This document shows positions 19,514-29,844 of a stretch of DNA of 49,757 bases, one piece after another; positions within the stretch are counted from its first letter, which is position 1; each line of letters starts with the position of its first letter. The stretch covers positions 1-49,757 of the forward strand of contig JAEEKR010000030.1 in NCBI GenBank assembly GCA_016282495.1. The letters run 5' to 3'. This stretch comes from Candidatus Saccharimonadota bacterium (GTDB lineage Bacteria > Patescibacteriota > Saccharimonadia > Saccharimonadales > Saccharimonadaceae). The notes beneath the pieces were generated by a model, which searched no databases, was not told the DNA's origin, and saw only the letters and a list, made by a program, of their open reading frames with translations. Made by a program: the position numbers and the translations under genes.

Positions 19514-20944
19514 ATGTCAAAAATCTATATCACAACTGCTATTCCGTATGTTAATGGCACTCCACATATTGGCCACTCTATAGACTATTTATTAGCCGAT
19601 GTTTTTTATAGATACCATATAAAGCTGGGCGACGAAGTCCGTTTTCAAAGTGGAACTGACGAGCATGGAAACAAGGTTTTTTCTAAAGCCAAAGATTCTG
19701 GTATGGACGTTCGTGACTATGCAAAGCAAAACTCTCAAAAATTCAAAGAATTTATTTCTATTCTAGAAGTTAAGCCGACAGATTTTATTAGAACTACAGA
19801 CGAAGATCATGAGCGTCGTTGTCAAGAAATTTGGAAAAAACTAGAAAAGCACATATATAAATCATCATACGAGGGATGGTATTGTGAGGGTTGTGAGAAT
19901 TTCGTTACCCAAAAAGAACGTGACGAGAATAACGGGATTTGTCCAGATCATCAGAAAGCGTATCAAAAACTCTCCGAAGAGAACTACTATTTAAGAATCT
20001 CAGATTTTAAAGATAAAATCATTGACGCAATCGAAAGTGGGAAACTACCAGTTTTACCAGATTTTCGCAGAAGAGAGATGCTAGAGCTTTTAAAAGACGC
20101 CCCAGACGTTTCTATATCAAGACCGGCCAAAAGCCTTTCTTGGGGTGTTCCAGTTCCTAATGACGATTCCCAGGTTATGTACGTTTGGATTGATGCCTTA
20201 TCTAATTATATTACGGTCTTAGGATATCCAGATAATGACATTTCTGATTATTGGCCAGCGACAGCCCAATTTGTTGGAAAAGATATCTTACGTTTCCACA
20301 CTATAATCTGGCCAGCTATGTTGTTAGGACTCGGCTTGCCACTGCCGAAAACAATCTGTTCGCATGGCCACATTCTTTCAAATGGTCAAAAAATGTCAAA
20401 ATCATTAGGCAACGTAGTCGATCCAGTTGAGGTTATTAATAAACATGGAATTGAAGCCTTTAGATACTATTTCTTGCGTCATATAGACACTTTTGTCGAT
20501 TCTGACTTTACTTGGGATAAATTTGAAGGCGCATATAATAATGAGCTCGCTAACGATCTTGGTAATTTAGTACAACGCTTAGCAACGCTCGCAAGTAAAA
20601 ACAATATTGTTATTGAGTTGAACCAAAACAAGTCTATTAAGAAAGATAAAGAATATAACGAGCTAATGCATTCTTTTGAGTTCTCTAAAGCCTTTAATTA
20701 TGTCTGGGAAAAAGTTCAACAGATCAACAAAGATATCGACGAAAAGAAGCCATGGGAGCTTGCTAAATCAGGTACAAAGGAAGAAGTTTTCGATTGTTTA
20801 AACACACTTATTAACGATCTTTTGTATGCCAACGCTTTGCTCGAGCCATTCTTGCCAGGAACTGCCGAAAAAATAACAGAAATTTTTGCTTTAAACAAAA
20901 AGATAATTCCACCAAAGACGCCACTTTTTCCAAAAAGCTTTTAA
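19514..20944 (+). CDS. metG: Methionyl-tRNA synthetase
   Basis: TTAIPYVNGTPHIGHSIDYL, FQSGTDEHGNKV, GHILSNGQKMSKSLGNVVDP. Confidence 0.97.
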   Translation: MSKIYITTAIPYVNGTPHIGHSIDYLLADVFYRYHIKLGDEVRFQSGTDEHGNKVFSKAKDSGMDVRDYAKQNSQKFKEFISILEVKPTDFIRTTDEDHERRCQEIWKKLEKHIYKSSYEGWYCEGCENFVTQKERDENNGICPDHQKAYQKLSEENYYLRISDFKDKIIDAIESGKLPVLPDFRRREMLELLKDAPDVSISRPAKSLSWGVPVPNDDSQVMYVWIDALSNYITVLGYPDNDISDYWPATAQFVGKDILRFHTIIWPAMLLGLGLPLPKTICSHGHILSNGQKMSKSLGNVVDPVEVINKHGIEAFRYYFLRHIDTFVDSDFTWDKFEGAYNNELANDLGNLVQRLATLASKNNIVIELNQNKSIKKDKEYNELMHSFEFSKAFNYVWEKVQQINKDIDEKKPWELAKSGTKEEVFDCLNTLINDLLYANALLEPFLPGTAEKITEIFALNKKIIPPKTPLFPKSF

Positions 20945-20947
20945 TAT

Positions 20948-22822
20948 TTACCAATCAGAGGAGTTCATCCAGTATTTTTTACCGCTCAATATATCGTAAG
21001 TAACATTTTCGTACTGATTCAATGGTTTTGTCTGCATAGGTTCACCAGTATCCATATAATAAGCCATGGTCAAGATTGGATGGCTTTTGCACACTCGATC
21101 CAGAATATAATTCAGAGTTGGCTTTTTTACATCTAATCTATCATAGAGTGTATTTACTAGACAATTTGGCGTTGTTGTTGGCAGGCTATCGCCAAGATCA
21201 CGGCCGAAATTATTATATATAAAATACGGAGTTAGACGAGATAAGTTGATATCATGCTCTGCGGCCTCCTGGAATATACCTGGGCTATGATCACCGAAAA
21301 ACAATACAACGGTTTTTTCCTCTGATTTATCTAACTCTTTTATAAACTCACCAAGATATTTGTCAGAATTATTTAGAAGCTGAAAATAGGTTTCTATTTT
21401 TTCAACACTTTCCTCATCGTATTTTTCAGCATTTTTTAGCTTAAAATCTCTTTTTCCATCGTATAAGATATCATGAAACGGAGTATGATTTTGCATAGTT
21501 ATTAAAGCGACTATTTGTTTTTCCGAGCTATTATTAATGACGTTCAGAACTTCATTATAGGCGGTTTGGTCATTTATGTATTCTGAACCTTGCTCATATT
21601 TCGGATTATCGATTTCCAAGCTAGTAATAAAGTTATCAAAACCTTCATTTTTCAAAGAAATATTTCGTTTATACATACCTCCATAATAAGTATGTATGGC
21701 AGTAGTATGATAGCCATTCTTTTTTCCCCAAGTTGCGATTGATGGGATATCTCCAGCCTTAGGAATTAAATTTGTGTAAGGTACGGTATTAATGTAGTAA
21801 TTAGTTAAACCAGTCAGGGCTTCAAACTCTATATTAGCGGTACCACCACCAAAATCCAATGAATACATTTGTCCACTAGGAAATCTCTGAGTGATGTCAT
21901 GTAAACTAGGAGTTATATCGCCACCAGAGTATTGATAATAATCATTGAGAATTTCTGGGTCATAGAAAGATTCATTTAGTATCACCACTATATTATAGTC
22001 AGCATCAGATAAACTCTGCCTTGCACTATTGTCTTTTTCTTTAATACTGTCATATTCGTCAATGATTTTATCAATATATTTCTTTGAGTATTCTGGTGGC
22101 TCCTCGGTCTTAAACTTCCCACAGTTATATAGAAAACCAACTAAGAATCCATTTTCCCGATAATTTCTTTCTTGGTTCCATGCAGTAAAGGTAGTATCGA
22201 GGAGATCCACGTGTTGGTATTTTTGGCCGGCGTTGTTAATAATAAAGCTTGTAGACAAAACGAATGTAGTGCAAAAAGCTACTAGCAAAACAAGTCTTTT
22301 AAATATAAATAGTTTTTTTGCACCGTTATTTTTTATAGTTAAATAACATGGTAAGATAAAAAAGCGTTTTGTGGTTCGCGATAGGATAATTGAAAAGACT
22401 ATTATTGAGATAATACCAATGAATAAAAGAATTAAACCACCGACGTTAACGAATTTTGTCAAACTTCCAACTTCCGTAGCCAGCTCCAAGTCCTCAGGTA
22501 ACAATGGCGTCATCCTCGACGCAAGTTTGTTTTCGTTCACATAAGCAATAATTGTGGTTAAGATGCTTACGACACAAATCGAAAACCATGGCTTTAGAGT
22601 TATGGCATATACAATTGCAATAATCAAAAACATAATAAATGAGTTAAACAAAAAAACACGTCCAGAGTTTTTTAGTACAAAACTCCAGGTGTCGCCTAAA
22701 TCACCAAAACATCGAAATTGTAAAAAGAAGGTTAGTATTAAGGAGAATACAATCAATAGTCCTATATTCAGTGAAAGCTTCTTCAAAAAGATAAACCTAC
22801 GCTTAATATTAGCTTTAGCCAT
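20948..22822 (-). CDS. LTA synthase-like membrane sulfatase/phosphoglycerol transferase
   Basis: Five N-terminal TM segments then sulfatase-fold domain (NIVVILNESFYDP, GGGTANIEFEALTGL, VVLFFGDHSPGI). Confidence 0.88.
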   Translation of the reverse strand: MAKANIKRRFIFLKKLSLNIGLLIVFSLILTFFLQFRCFGDLGDTWSFVLKNSGRVFLFNSFIMFLIIAIVYAITLKPWFSICVVSILTTIIAYVNENKLASRMTPLLPEDLELATEVGSLTKFVNVGGLILLFIGIISIIVFSIILSRTTKRFFILPCYLTIKNNGAKKLFIFKRLVLLVAFCTTFVLSTSFIINNAGQKYQHVDLLDTTFTAWNQERNYRENGFLVGFLYNCGKFKTEEPPEYSKKYIDKIIDEYDSIKEKDNSARQSLSDADYNIVVILNESFYDPEILNDYYQYSGGDITPSLHDITQRFPSGQMYSLDFGGGTANIEFEALTGLTNYYINTVPYTNLIPKAGDIPSIATWGKKNGYHTTAIHTYYGGMYKRNISLKNEGFDNFITSLEIDNPKYEQGSEYINDQTAYNEVLNVINNSSEKQIVALITMQNHTPFHDILYDGKRDFKLKNAEKYDEESVEKIETYFQLLNNSDKYLGEFIKELDKSEEKTVVLFFGDHSPGIFQEAAEHDINLSRLTPYFIYNNFGRDLGDSLPTTTPNCLVNTLYDRLDVKKPTLNYILDRVCKSHPILTMAYYMDTGEPMQTKPLNQYENVTYDILSGKKYWMNSSDW

Positions 22823-22845
22823 ATAAATTATTTTATCACATCGGC

Positions 22846-22880
22846 AACAAAAAATGCCCTCGAATGGGCACTTTTTGTTG
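22846..22880. terminator. Bidirectional hairpin terminator
   Basis: CAACAAAAA-A-TGCCC-TCGAAT-GGGCA-C-TTTTTGTTG: outer A/T arms plus GC core. Confidence 0.7.
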
Positions 22881-22888
22881 TTCGGATA

Positions 22889-23875
22889 CTACTTTGTTAT
22901 GTTTTCGTCAGTTAAGCAAGAGCTTAAATCGGATAGGAAAAACCCGATAGTAGAACCTAGAGCTGGGAAAATGACATACGTAGTTAGAGCGACTGCGATC
23001 TTTTCAAACGCACCTGAAGTTCCAAAATCTGGGAATATCTTGTACATTACTGCTACGGCAGGGTTTAGAACAAAGTTATTTGTTAAACCAGCATAAAGCA
23101 CAGATATCACTAGAGCAAATATTAGAGCTGCAGCAATACCGCCAGCAACTACTGCTGCGAAAGTGAACGAGCTATGCTTGTACTGAAGTGCTCTTGCAAA
23201 ACAGAAGCCAATAATTGAAGCACCGAAGAATTCAATCATTGTCACTAGCCAGAATTGTTCATTCTCAATTGCCGCCATTGTTGGTAGCTCATTACCAACT
23301 GTGCCAGCAGAGCAGAAAGCTGACATAATTAGGAAACCAAACCATGCACCAAGAACTTGGGCTACAATATAAATAACGCCTCTTATTACTGATATGCGAC
23401 GAGTGATCATCATACCTACAGTAATAGCTGGGTTTAGGTTTGATCCTGAAAGCTTATAGACAGCTAAAATCACGGCTAGAATAGAGAAGAGCATCCAAAG
23501 AGGCTCGTTCAATTGGAACATTGTCAGGAAAATAATTGTGATAAGCATAGTACCGATTAATTCACCAAGCAATGCGCCATATGTAGATTTCTTTTTGAAA
23601 ATATTTAAAATACTTTCATTTGAATCATATTTTTTTGCAAAGAAGCTTCTAAAGCCAGTTGCTGGAGCACTACTAATTATAGGCTTTTTGACCTCGACTT
23701 CTTTTGCTATGTTTTTCTTATTAGCTGGCTTTGTTGCCACCTTTTTGCCCACCACCCCACTGCCTTTGACCGATGCTTTTTTAGTTGTTTTTGCAACAGC
23801 TTTAACATTAGTCTTGGCCTTTGAAGAAGAAGCCTTACCTTTTGGCGAAGTCTTCTTCGACTTGGATGTTGCCAT
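22889..23875 (-). CDS. Aquaporin/MIP family channel with long Lys/Ala/Ser-rich N-terminal tail
   Basis: Two NPA motifs (GSNLNPAITVGMM and NNFVLNPAVAVMY), six TM segments; SD AGGAGG upstream. Confidence 0.9.
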   Translation of the reverse strand: MATSKSKKTSPKGKASSSKAKTNVKAVAKTTKKASVKGSGVVGKKVATKPANKKNIAKEVEVKKPIISSAPATGFRSFFAKKYDSNESILNIFKKKSTYGALLGELIGTMLITIIFLTMFQLNEPLWMLFSILAVILAVYKLSGSNLNPAITVGMMITRRISVIRGVIYIVAQVLGAWFGFLIMSAFCSAGTVGNELPTMAAIENEQFWLVTMIEFFGASIIGFCFARALQYKHSSFTFAAVVAGGIAAALIFALVISVLYAGLTNNFVLNPAVAVMYKIFPDFGTSGAFEKIAVALTTYVIFPALGSTIGFFLSDLSSCLTDENITK

Positions 23876-23959
23876 TTTGACCTCCTTAGTTTGATATTAA
23901 GCTCATTGTATCACACATATGCTATAATTGTAAGCATCAAATTAAAACAAAGGAAAAAA

Positions 23960-24187
23960 GTGGGTATTTTAGTTTCAAAAGATGAAGATAATTCAATTCT
24001 TCAAGAAAGAATTAACGCCGATCTCCGTGAGCGAGTCCAAAAACAATCTGGTGAAGATGATATCAAAGATTTTGCAGAAGATTCTGAATATTTAAAACAG
24101 CTTAAAAAAACTGGAAGATTTTCCTGGGTATGGTTTGTTCTGGTAGTTTTAGCAATTATATCTCTAGTCTTAATCTTTGCCTCCTAA
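23960..24187 (+). CDS. Small C-terminal tail-anchored protein of unknown function
   Basis: GTG start at 23960 after AAAGGAAAAAA fits better than ORF-track ATG at 23891, which lies upstream of the TGCTATAAT -10 box. C-terminal TM WVWFVLVVLAIISLVLIF. Confidence 0.6.
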   Translation: MGILVSKDEDNSILQERINADLRERVQKQSGEDDIKDFAEDSEYLKQLKKTGRFSWVWFVLVVLAIISLVLIFAS

Positions 24188-24205
24188 AGTGTTATAATAC
24201 TTTAT

Positions 24206-25153
24206 ATGTCAACTTTAGAGCAACTAAAACTAGAATTAAAATCTCTTGGTAAAGAATATGCCAAAATCAAAACTCTTCCAGAATCTGAAAGAAAGAGTTT
24301 TGGTCAAGAAATTAATGCTAAAAAACAAAAAATAATTGAACAAATCAAGAATTTAGAGTCGAAAAACACAGAAGCTAATATTGAGCCAATTGATATTACT
24401 GCTCCTTTTGACGTTAATTCAAAACCGACGGAGTCTATAAAAGGTTCAAAACATCCGCTTATGGTCGAGCTCGATCGAGTCATTGACATCTATTCTCGCA
24501 TGGGATTTGATGTAGTTGAATCGAGACAGCTAGATGATGAATTTCATATGTTTGACGCCCTTAACTTTCCAAAAGGACATCCGGCCCGTGATGGCTATGA
24601 TACTTTTCGTACCGAGGAAGGCTTTATTCCGCCAGCCCATACTTCAACTATGCAACATCGTGTGCTTAAACAGTACAAAAATAATCTAGATGAAGGTGGC
24701 CAAATTGCCGTAGTAATTCCTGGTCGCGTGTTCCGTAATGAAGACGTTGATGCTACACACGAACATACTTTTTATCAATGCGAAGGTGTTTTTGTGTCAA
24801 AAGATGCTACTTTTGCGCAAATGCTCGGTGTTCTTAAAAACTTTTTCGAAGCATACTATGGTCAAGATCTAAAGATAAAAACCCAGCCAGGATACTTCCC
24901 ATTTACAGAACCATCCATAGAACTTTTGATCGAAAAGCCAAAATCGCTTGGCGGTAAAGGTGATGGTTGGCTAGAAATGCTTGGTTGCGGCATGATTCAT
25001 CCAAACGTTTTAAAAATGGCCGGCATTAATCCAGATGAATACAAAGGATTCGCCTGGGGAGGTGGAATTGATCGCCTAGTAATGCTTAAGTACCAGCTCA
25101 ACGATATCCGCTACTTTGAATCTGCAAAACTAGATTTTTTGGAGGAATTTTAA
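24206..25153 (+). CDS. pheS: Phenylalanyl-tRNA synthetase alpha subunit
   Basis: HPLMVELDRVIDIYSRMGFDVVESRQLDDEFHMFDALNFPKGHPARDGYDTF; WGGGIDRLVMLKY. Confidence 0.97.
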   Translation: MSTLEQLKLELKSLGKEYAKIKTLPESERKSFGQEINAKKQKIIEQIKNLESKNTEANIEPIDITAPFDVNSKPTESIKGSKHPLMVELDRVIDIYSRMGFDVVESRQLDDEFHMFDALNFPKGHPARDGYDTFRTEEGFIPPAHTSTMQHRVLKQYKNNLDEGGQIAVVIPGRVFRNEDVDATHEHTFYQCEGVFVSKDATFAQMLGVLKNFFEAYYGQDLKIKTQPGYFPFTEPSIELLIEKPKSLGGKGDGWLEMLGCGMIHPNVLKMAGINPDEYKGFAWGGGIDRLVMLKYQLNDIRYFESAKLDFLEEF

Positions 25154-25154
25154 A

Positions 25155-27602
25155 ATGAAAATATCATTAAATGCAATTAAAAAATACGTTGATATTGATA
25201 TTCCTACTGAAGAATTAGTCAAATTAATTGGCTCTAGGCTTGTCGAAATCGAAGGGACAATTGATTTATCAGAGAAATACAAGGGAATTAGGATTGTTAA
25301 AGTTGTTGAATGCGAACCAATTCCAGAAACACATTTATCTCTTTGCCAAATAGATAACGGCGAAGGAAAGGTCCAGGTTGTTTGTGGCGCTCCAAACGTT
25401 AGACAAGGAATGCTTGCGGCATGGCTCGCTCCAGGATGTATTGTTCCTGCAACTTTTGGTGGAGAGAACTTCAAACTCGATGTGCGAAAACTCAGAGGAT
25501 ATGAATCCAACGGCATGTTAGCCGCTATGGATGAATTAGATCTTGGTGTAGATCATGCTGGTATTATTGAAATTAACCCAGAAGACGCAAAACCAGGAAA
25601 TGATTTTGCAGAAGTATTCGATTTAAACGATGTTATTTTGGATATCGAAAACAAATCTTTGACACATCGTCCAGACTGCTTTGGAATTATTGGCTTTGCT
25701 AGAGAAGTTGCTGGAATTCTAGGAAAAGAATTCGTTGAACCAGAATTTCTTATGCATGAAGACGTTTTTCCGGAAGGATTTTTGGAAGAAAATAGTCAAA
25801 ATGGAGTGAGTAGTAAAAATTGTTCTATTGATACAAATATTCAAAATCCTGAAATATGTCCTCGTTATTCATGTGCTGTAGTAGAAATAAAAAATGATGA
25901 TTTAGTCAACAAAAAATATTTAACAAAAGAGGATATTTTCCTAGCAAAAGCCGATATGCATGGTATATCAAAAATCGTGGACGTTTCAAATATTCTCATG
26001 TTAGAAACTGGACAACCGCTTCACACTTTTGATTATGACAAATTCATTGCAGTTGGCGGCACGAATAGCCCAAAAATCGGTGTGCGTTTAGCAAAATCTG
26101 GCGAAAAACTAGAACTCTTGGACGGTAAAACCATCGAATGCACGAGTGATGATATTTTAATTACCTCAAACGATATACCAGTAGCATTGGCTGGTGCAAT
26201 GGGTGGCGCTAATACTGAAATCGATGGTGGCACCAAGAAAGTCTTGATTGAATCTGCAAGCTTTTCACTTTACAATTTGCGCAAGACACAGATGCACCAC
26301 GGCATCTTCTCAGAAGCTATTACTCGTTTCACAAAAGGCGTTCCTGCTGGTGGTACATTTAATGTTATGGCTGAGGCCGTGAAAAGAATTGGCGGACAAG
26401 CGACCGAAGTTTGCGATAACTATATTGGCTGTAAAATAGCTGAACCAATCCAAGTTTCAATTGATAATATAAACTCTCTGCTCGGTACTAATTATGATAT
26501 CAATTTAATAACAACAACTTTGGAAAATGTTGGAATTAGCTGTAAACAAGACGATCAATCAAAACTGACTGTTTTGGCTCCATATTGGCGCACCGATCTT
26601 CATATTAAGGAAGATATTATCGAAGAAGTCGGACGTTTGCTTGGATATGACAATATTTCAATCGATTATCCAAAAAGACCATTTATTGGTGCTGAGATTA
26701 GCCCGATTCTTTCATTAAAAACTAAGATACGAAACGTTTTGTCGGATAAATTAAACGCTAACGAAGTTTTAACGTATTCATTTATTAGTGAAAAATTAAT
26801 GGCAGCTGTTGACCAAAAAATAGATTCAAGCTACAAGATTGTAAATTCTATTTCTCCAGAACTTCAATGTTTTCGTCAACATATTGCACCGTCACTTATA
26901 GACAAAGTTCGTGAAAATACTAAATCTGGACATAATAACTTCACGCTCTATGAACTGAACCAAATTTCTAGTAAAGAGTTTGGCTTGGATGAAGACAATG
27001 CCCCAATTACAAAAGACCATCTAGCTATTTTGACATTTGGCGACTTTTATAAAGTTAAAAGTATCATCAATAGTCTTTGCAAAAATCTTAATATCAGCAT
27101 TTTAGTCAAGAATTTTATTCATCAAGAAGAGTTTACATACCTAGAGCCTTTGCATTCTGCAGATATTTTTGTTGGAGAGAAATATATTGGCTCATTTGGT
27201 GAAGTTAAACAATCTGTTTTGGGTAAATTCAAGCTTGACGCAAAGATTTCAGTATCGGAAATTGACCTAGCGAATCTTTTAGGCCAAGAAAAAATTGGCA
27301 ATAAGAACCTGAAAGTTAGTAAATTCCCGTTTGTTTATCGAGATATAACAGTAAAAGTGGATAGTAATAAAGGATTTGCAGAGCTAAATTCGTCTATAGA
27401 AAGTGTTTTAAAAGAGAATAGCCTAATTTATAAAGTTGAACCATCATCAATCTATCAGCCAGAAAATACTTCGAATTCTAAAAACATATCTTTCCACATT
27501 GCTTTTTCAAATTCACAAAAAACACTTCAGCCAAACGATATATCTGCTATAATGGAACAAATAAATAAAGCTTTACAGACACTTGGTGCGGAAGTAGTCT
27601 AG
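25155..27602 (+). CDS. pheT: Phenylalanyl-tRNA synthetase beta subunit
   Basis: Tandem with pheS; EMAP-like tRNA-binding region (LSLCQIDNGEGKVQVVCGAPNVRQGM), B3/B5 and FDX-ACB domains. Confidence 0.97.
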   Translation: MKISLNAIKKYVDIDIPTEELVKLIGSRLVEIEGTIDLSEKYKGIRIVKVVECEPIPETHLSLCQIDNGEGKVQVVCGAPNVRQGMLAAWLAPGCIVPATFGGENFKLDVRKLRGYESNGMLAAMDELDLGVDHAGIIEINPEDAKPGNDFAEVFDLNDVILDIENKSLTHRPDCFGIIGFAREVAGILGKEFVEPEFLMHEDVFPEGFLEENSQNGVSSKNCSIDTNIQNPEICPRYSCAVVEIKNDDLVNKKYLTKEDIFLAKADMHGISKIVDVSNILMLETGQPLHTFDYDKFIAVGGTNSPKIGVRLAKSGEKLELLDGKTIECTSDDILITSNDIPVALAGAMGGANTEIDGGTKKVLIESASFSLYNLRKTQMHHGIFSEAITRFTKGVPAGGTFNVMAEAVKRIGGQATEVCDNYIGCKIAEPIQVSIDNINSLLGTNYDINLITTTLENVGISCKQDDQSKLTVLAPYWRTDLHIKEDIIEEVGRLLGYDNISIDYPKRPFIGAEISPILSLKTKIRNVLSDKLNANEVLTYSFISEKLMAAVDQKIDSSYKIVNSISPELQCFRQHIAPSLIDKVRENTKSGHNNFTLYELNQISSKEFGLDEDNAPITKDHLAILTFGDFYKVKSIINSLCKNLNISILVKNFIHQEEFTYLEPLHSADIFVGEKYIGSFGEVKQSVLGKFKLDAKISVSEIDLANLLGQEKIGNKNLKVSKFPFVYRDITVKVDSNKGFAELNSSIESVLKENSLIYKVEPSSIYQPENTSNSKNISFHIAFSNSQKTLQPNDISAIMEQINKALQTLGAEVV

Positions 27603-27616
27603 ACTACGGAGGTAAA

Positions 27617-28354
27617 ATGCAAGAAGACATGTTAAAAACTAGCTGGAAGGAGCGTATATTTGTTATTATCATTGCTGCTATTCTTTTAGGATCGGGCTCC
27701 ATGGTATATATAAGTGCTCTCTGGGGAGGCAATTCGTCTGCCGGCTCTTCAGAAGATGGGGTAGATCAAGAATTGATTTCTAAACTAAGTGATGAATATG
27801 ACAAAAAATCTAATGAAGTAAATGAGGAGGCATCAAAGTACTCCGACAAATACTTCAAGGAATTTGTTTCTTATAAATCCCGCGTCAAAGCATACAACTC
27901 CATGACAATTAATAATAATGGCTTAAGCTACGAAGATCTTAAAAAAGGTTCAGGTGAGAAAATTACCGAAGACTCTAAATACTTTATGTATTATATTGGC
28001 TGGTGTGCTAATGAAGAAGTTTTTGATTCGTCATTTAATGATGTAGAAAACCCAACATCACTTAAAACGCCACTTTCAAATCAAAGTATCATTCAAGGAT
28101 TAATTGATGGGCTTATCGGTATGAGATATGAAGGCGTACGCGAAGTATCAATACCAAATGAATTAGCATATGGTGATAGTAGGGAAATCTGCGGGGGAAC
28201 CGACCAATCATTAAAATTTGTAGTGATGGCAATTGAGAGAAAAGAGCCTCTTGCCACCTTAGCAGATGAGCTCTCGTTAATTGAACAGAAACTACAGTAT
28301 GCATACTATGGTTTAGACTACGACAAAGTCTTCTCTGGCTCGACCGAAGAATAA
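27617..28354 (+). CDS. Membrane-anchored FKBP-type peptidyl-prolyl isomerase
   Basis: N-terminal TM; FKBP motifs (FMYYIGWCANEEVFDSSF, LIDGLIGMRYEGVREVSIPNELAYGD); SD CGGAGG. Confidence 0.82.
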   Translation: MQEDMLKTSWKERIFVIIIAAILLGSGSMVYISALWGGNSSAGSSEDGVDQELISKLSDEYDKKSNEVNEEASKYSDKYFKEFVSYKSRVKAYNSMTINNNGLSYEDLKKGSGEKITEDSKYFMYYIGWCANEEVFDSSFNDVENPTSLKTPLSNQSIIQGLIDGLIGMRYEGVREVSIPNELAYGDSREICGGTDQSLKFVVMAIERKEPLATLADELSLIEQKLQYAYYGLDYDKVFSGSTEE

Positions 28355-28400
28355 CGTTTAAGGTTGTTACTGAAGACTATCATGATGATATAATGTTGTC

Positions 28401-29801
28401 ATGGAACAAACATTTCTATTTTATGATCTTGAAACTTCTGGTTTAAGTACGCGCGACGATCGCATTATGCAATTTGCTGCACAACGTACAAATCTAAATC
28501 TTGAAGAAATTGGCGAGCCAATTAATATTTTGATTAAAATGCCAAACGACACTTTGCCAAGTCCTTCAGCTGTTCGTACTACCGGCATTACTCCACAAGC
28601 TACTCAAGCAGATGGTCTAACCGAAGCAGAATTTTGTCGATATGCAGTCAACGAAATTTTTACGCCAAACACTATAGTTGTCGGGTTTAACAATGTTCGA
28701 TACGATGACGAAATGATGAGATATCTCTTGTGGCGAAATTTTTATGACCCATACGAATGGGAATGGAAGGACGGTCGTAGCCGTTGGGATATGCTCGATG
28801 TTGTTAGAATGACGCGCGCACTTCGTCCAGAAAAAATAAAGTGGCCCGTCGACGAGGAAGGAAATCCAACTAACCGTCTAGAGTTAATTACCAAAGAAAA
28901 CGGCATAGAACATGAACATGCGCACGATGCGTTGTCTGATGTATTTGCAACAATTGCAGTCGCTAGATTAATCAAAAAGAACCAACCACAACTATTTGAT
29001 TATTTATTTAAAATGCGCAATAAGAAAACTGTGCAACAACTTGTAAATTTAGAAGATAAAAAACCATTCGTTTATGTCTCAGGAAGATATGGCAAAGACC
29101 GCAATTTTGTAACCGTCGCTTTTCCGTTAACAAGTGGGCGGAATGGCAGCATTATGGTTTATGACCTAAGCCAGGATATAAACGAATACTTGGATGATGA
29201 TGGTTTTGATTTTTCCAAGTTGCCAGGCCCAACTATTAAAAAGTTATCGCCCAATCGTTGCCCAGCAGTAGCTCCGATTTCCGTGCTCGGAGAACAAGAT
29301 GGGTGGAAAAAAATTGGTTTAGATAAAAAGACAATCGATCAAAACCTTAAGAATCTACTAGCTCATCCAGAAATTGCCGAACAAATACGCACATCGGCCG
29401 AGCAAGAATATGCCCCAGAAGAACCAGTAGATGAAAACGAAGTTTTATACCGCAAACTCAGTGCAGAGAATAAACTATATGATGCCTTTTTGCCAGATCA
29501 AGATCGTGTTCGTTGTGAAGCCGTGCGTAATGCTGACAAAAACCAACTCGCCGATTTCCACCCTAATTTTATCGATGAACGATTGCCTGAGCTTCTGCTT
29601 CATTACAAGGCAAGAAATTTTTACGATGCACTTACCGAAGATGAACAAACAAAATGGGAAGAGTATCGTCGCGCAAGATTAATCCATCAGTCCAAAGCCT
29701 TCTTAGAAGATCTAGAAAAACAAGCGAATGATGGCATGGATGATTTTCTCATAGAAGAGCTAAAACTCTGGTACGAGTCGGTGCAAGACGTCGACTACTA
29801 G
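28401..29801 (+). CDS. sbcB: Exodeoxyribonuclease I
   Basis: DEDDh exonuclease LFYDLETSGLSTRDDRIMQFAAQRT plus SbcB-type C-terminal region. Confidence 0.92.
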   Translation: MEQTFLFYDLETSGLSTRDDRIMQFAAQRTNLNLEEIGEPINILIKMPNDTLPSPSAVRTTGITPQATQADGLTEAEFCRYAVNEIFTPNTIVVGFNNVRYDDEMMRYLLWRNFYDPYEWEWKDGRSRWDMLDVVRMTRALRPEKIKWPVDEEGNPTNRLELITKENGIEHEHAHDALSDVFATIAVARLIKKNQPQLFDYLFKMRNKKTVQQLVNLEDKKPFVYVSGRYGKDRNFVTVAFPLTSGRNGSIMVYDLSQDINEYLDDDGFDFSKLPGPTIKKLSPNRCPAVAPISVLGEQDGWKKIGLDKKTIDQNLKNLLAHPEIAEQIRTSAEQEYAPEEPVDENEVLYRKLSAENKLYDAFLPDQDRVRCEAVRNADKNQLADFHPNFIDERLPELLLHYKARNFYDALTEDEQTKWEEYRRARLIHQSKAFLEDLEKQANDGMDDFLIEELKLWYESVQDVDY

Positions 29802-29844
29802 ACAGTGGATTTTTTACCCGTTTTCCTGTATAATACATACGTTT

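Noticed and set aside
23891-24187. 98-aa ORF as SecE
   Set aside because: It has a single C-terminal TM, but lacks the SecE conserved region, and the annotated ATG lies upstream of the likely promoter.
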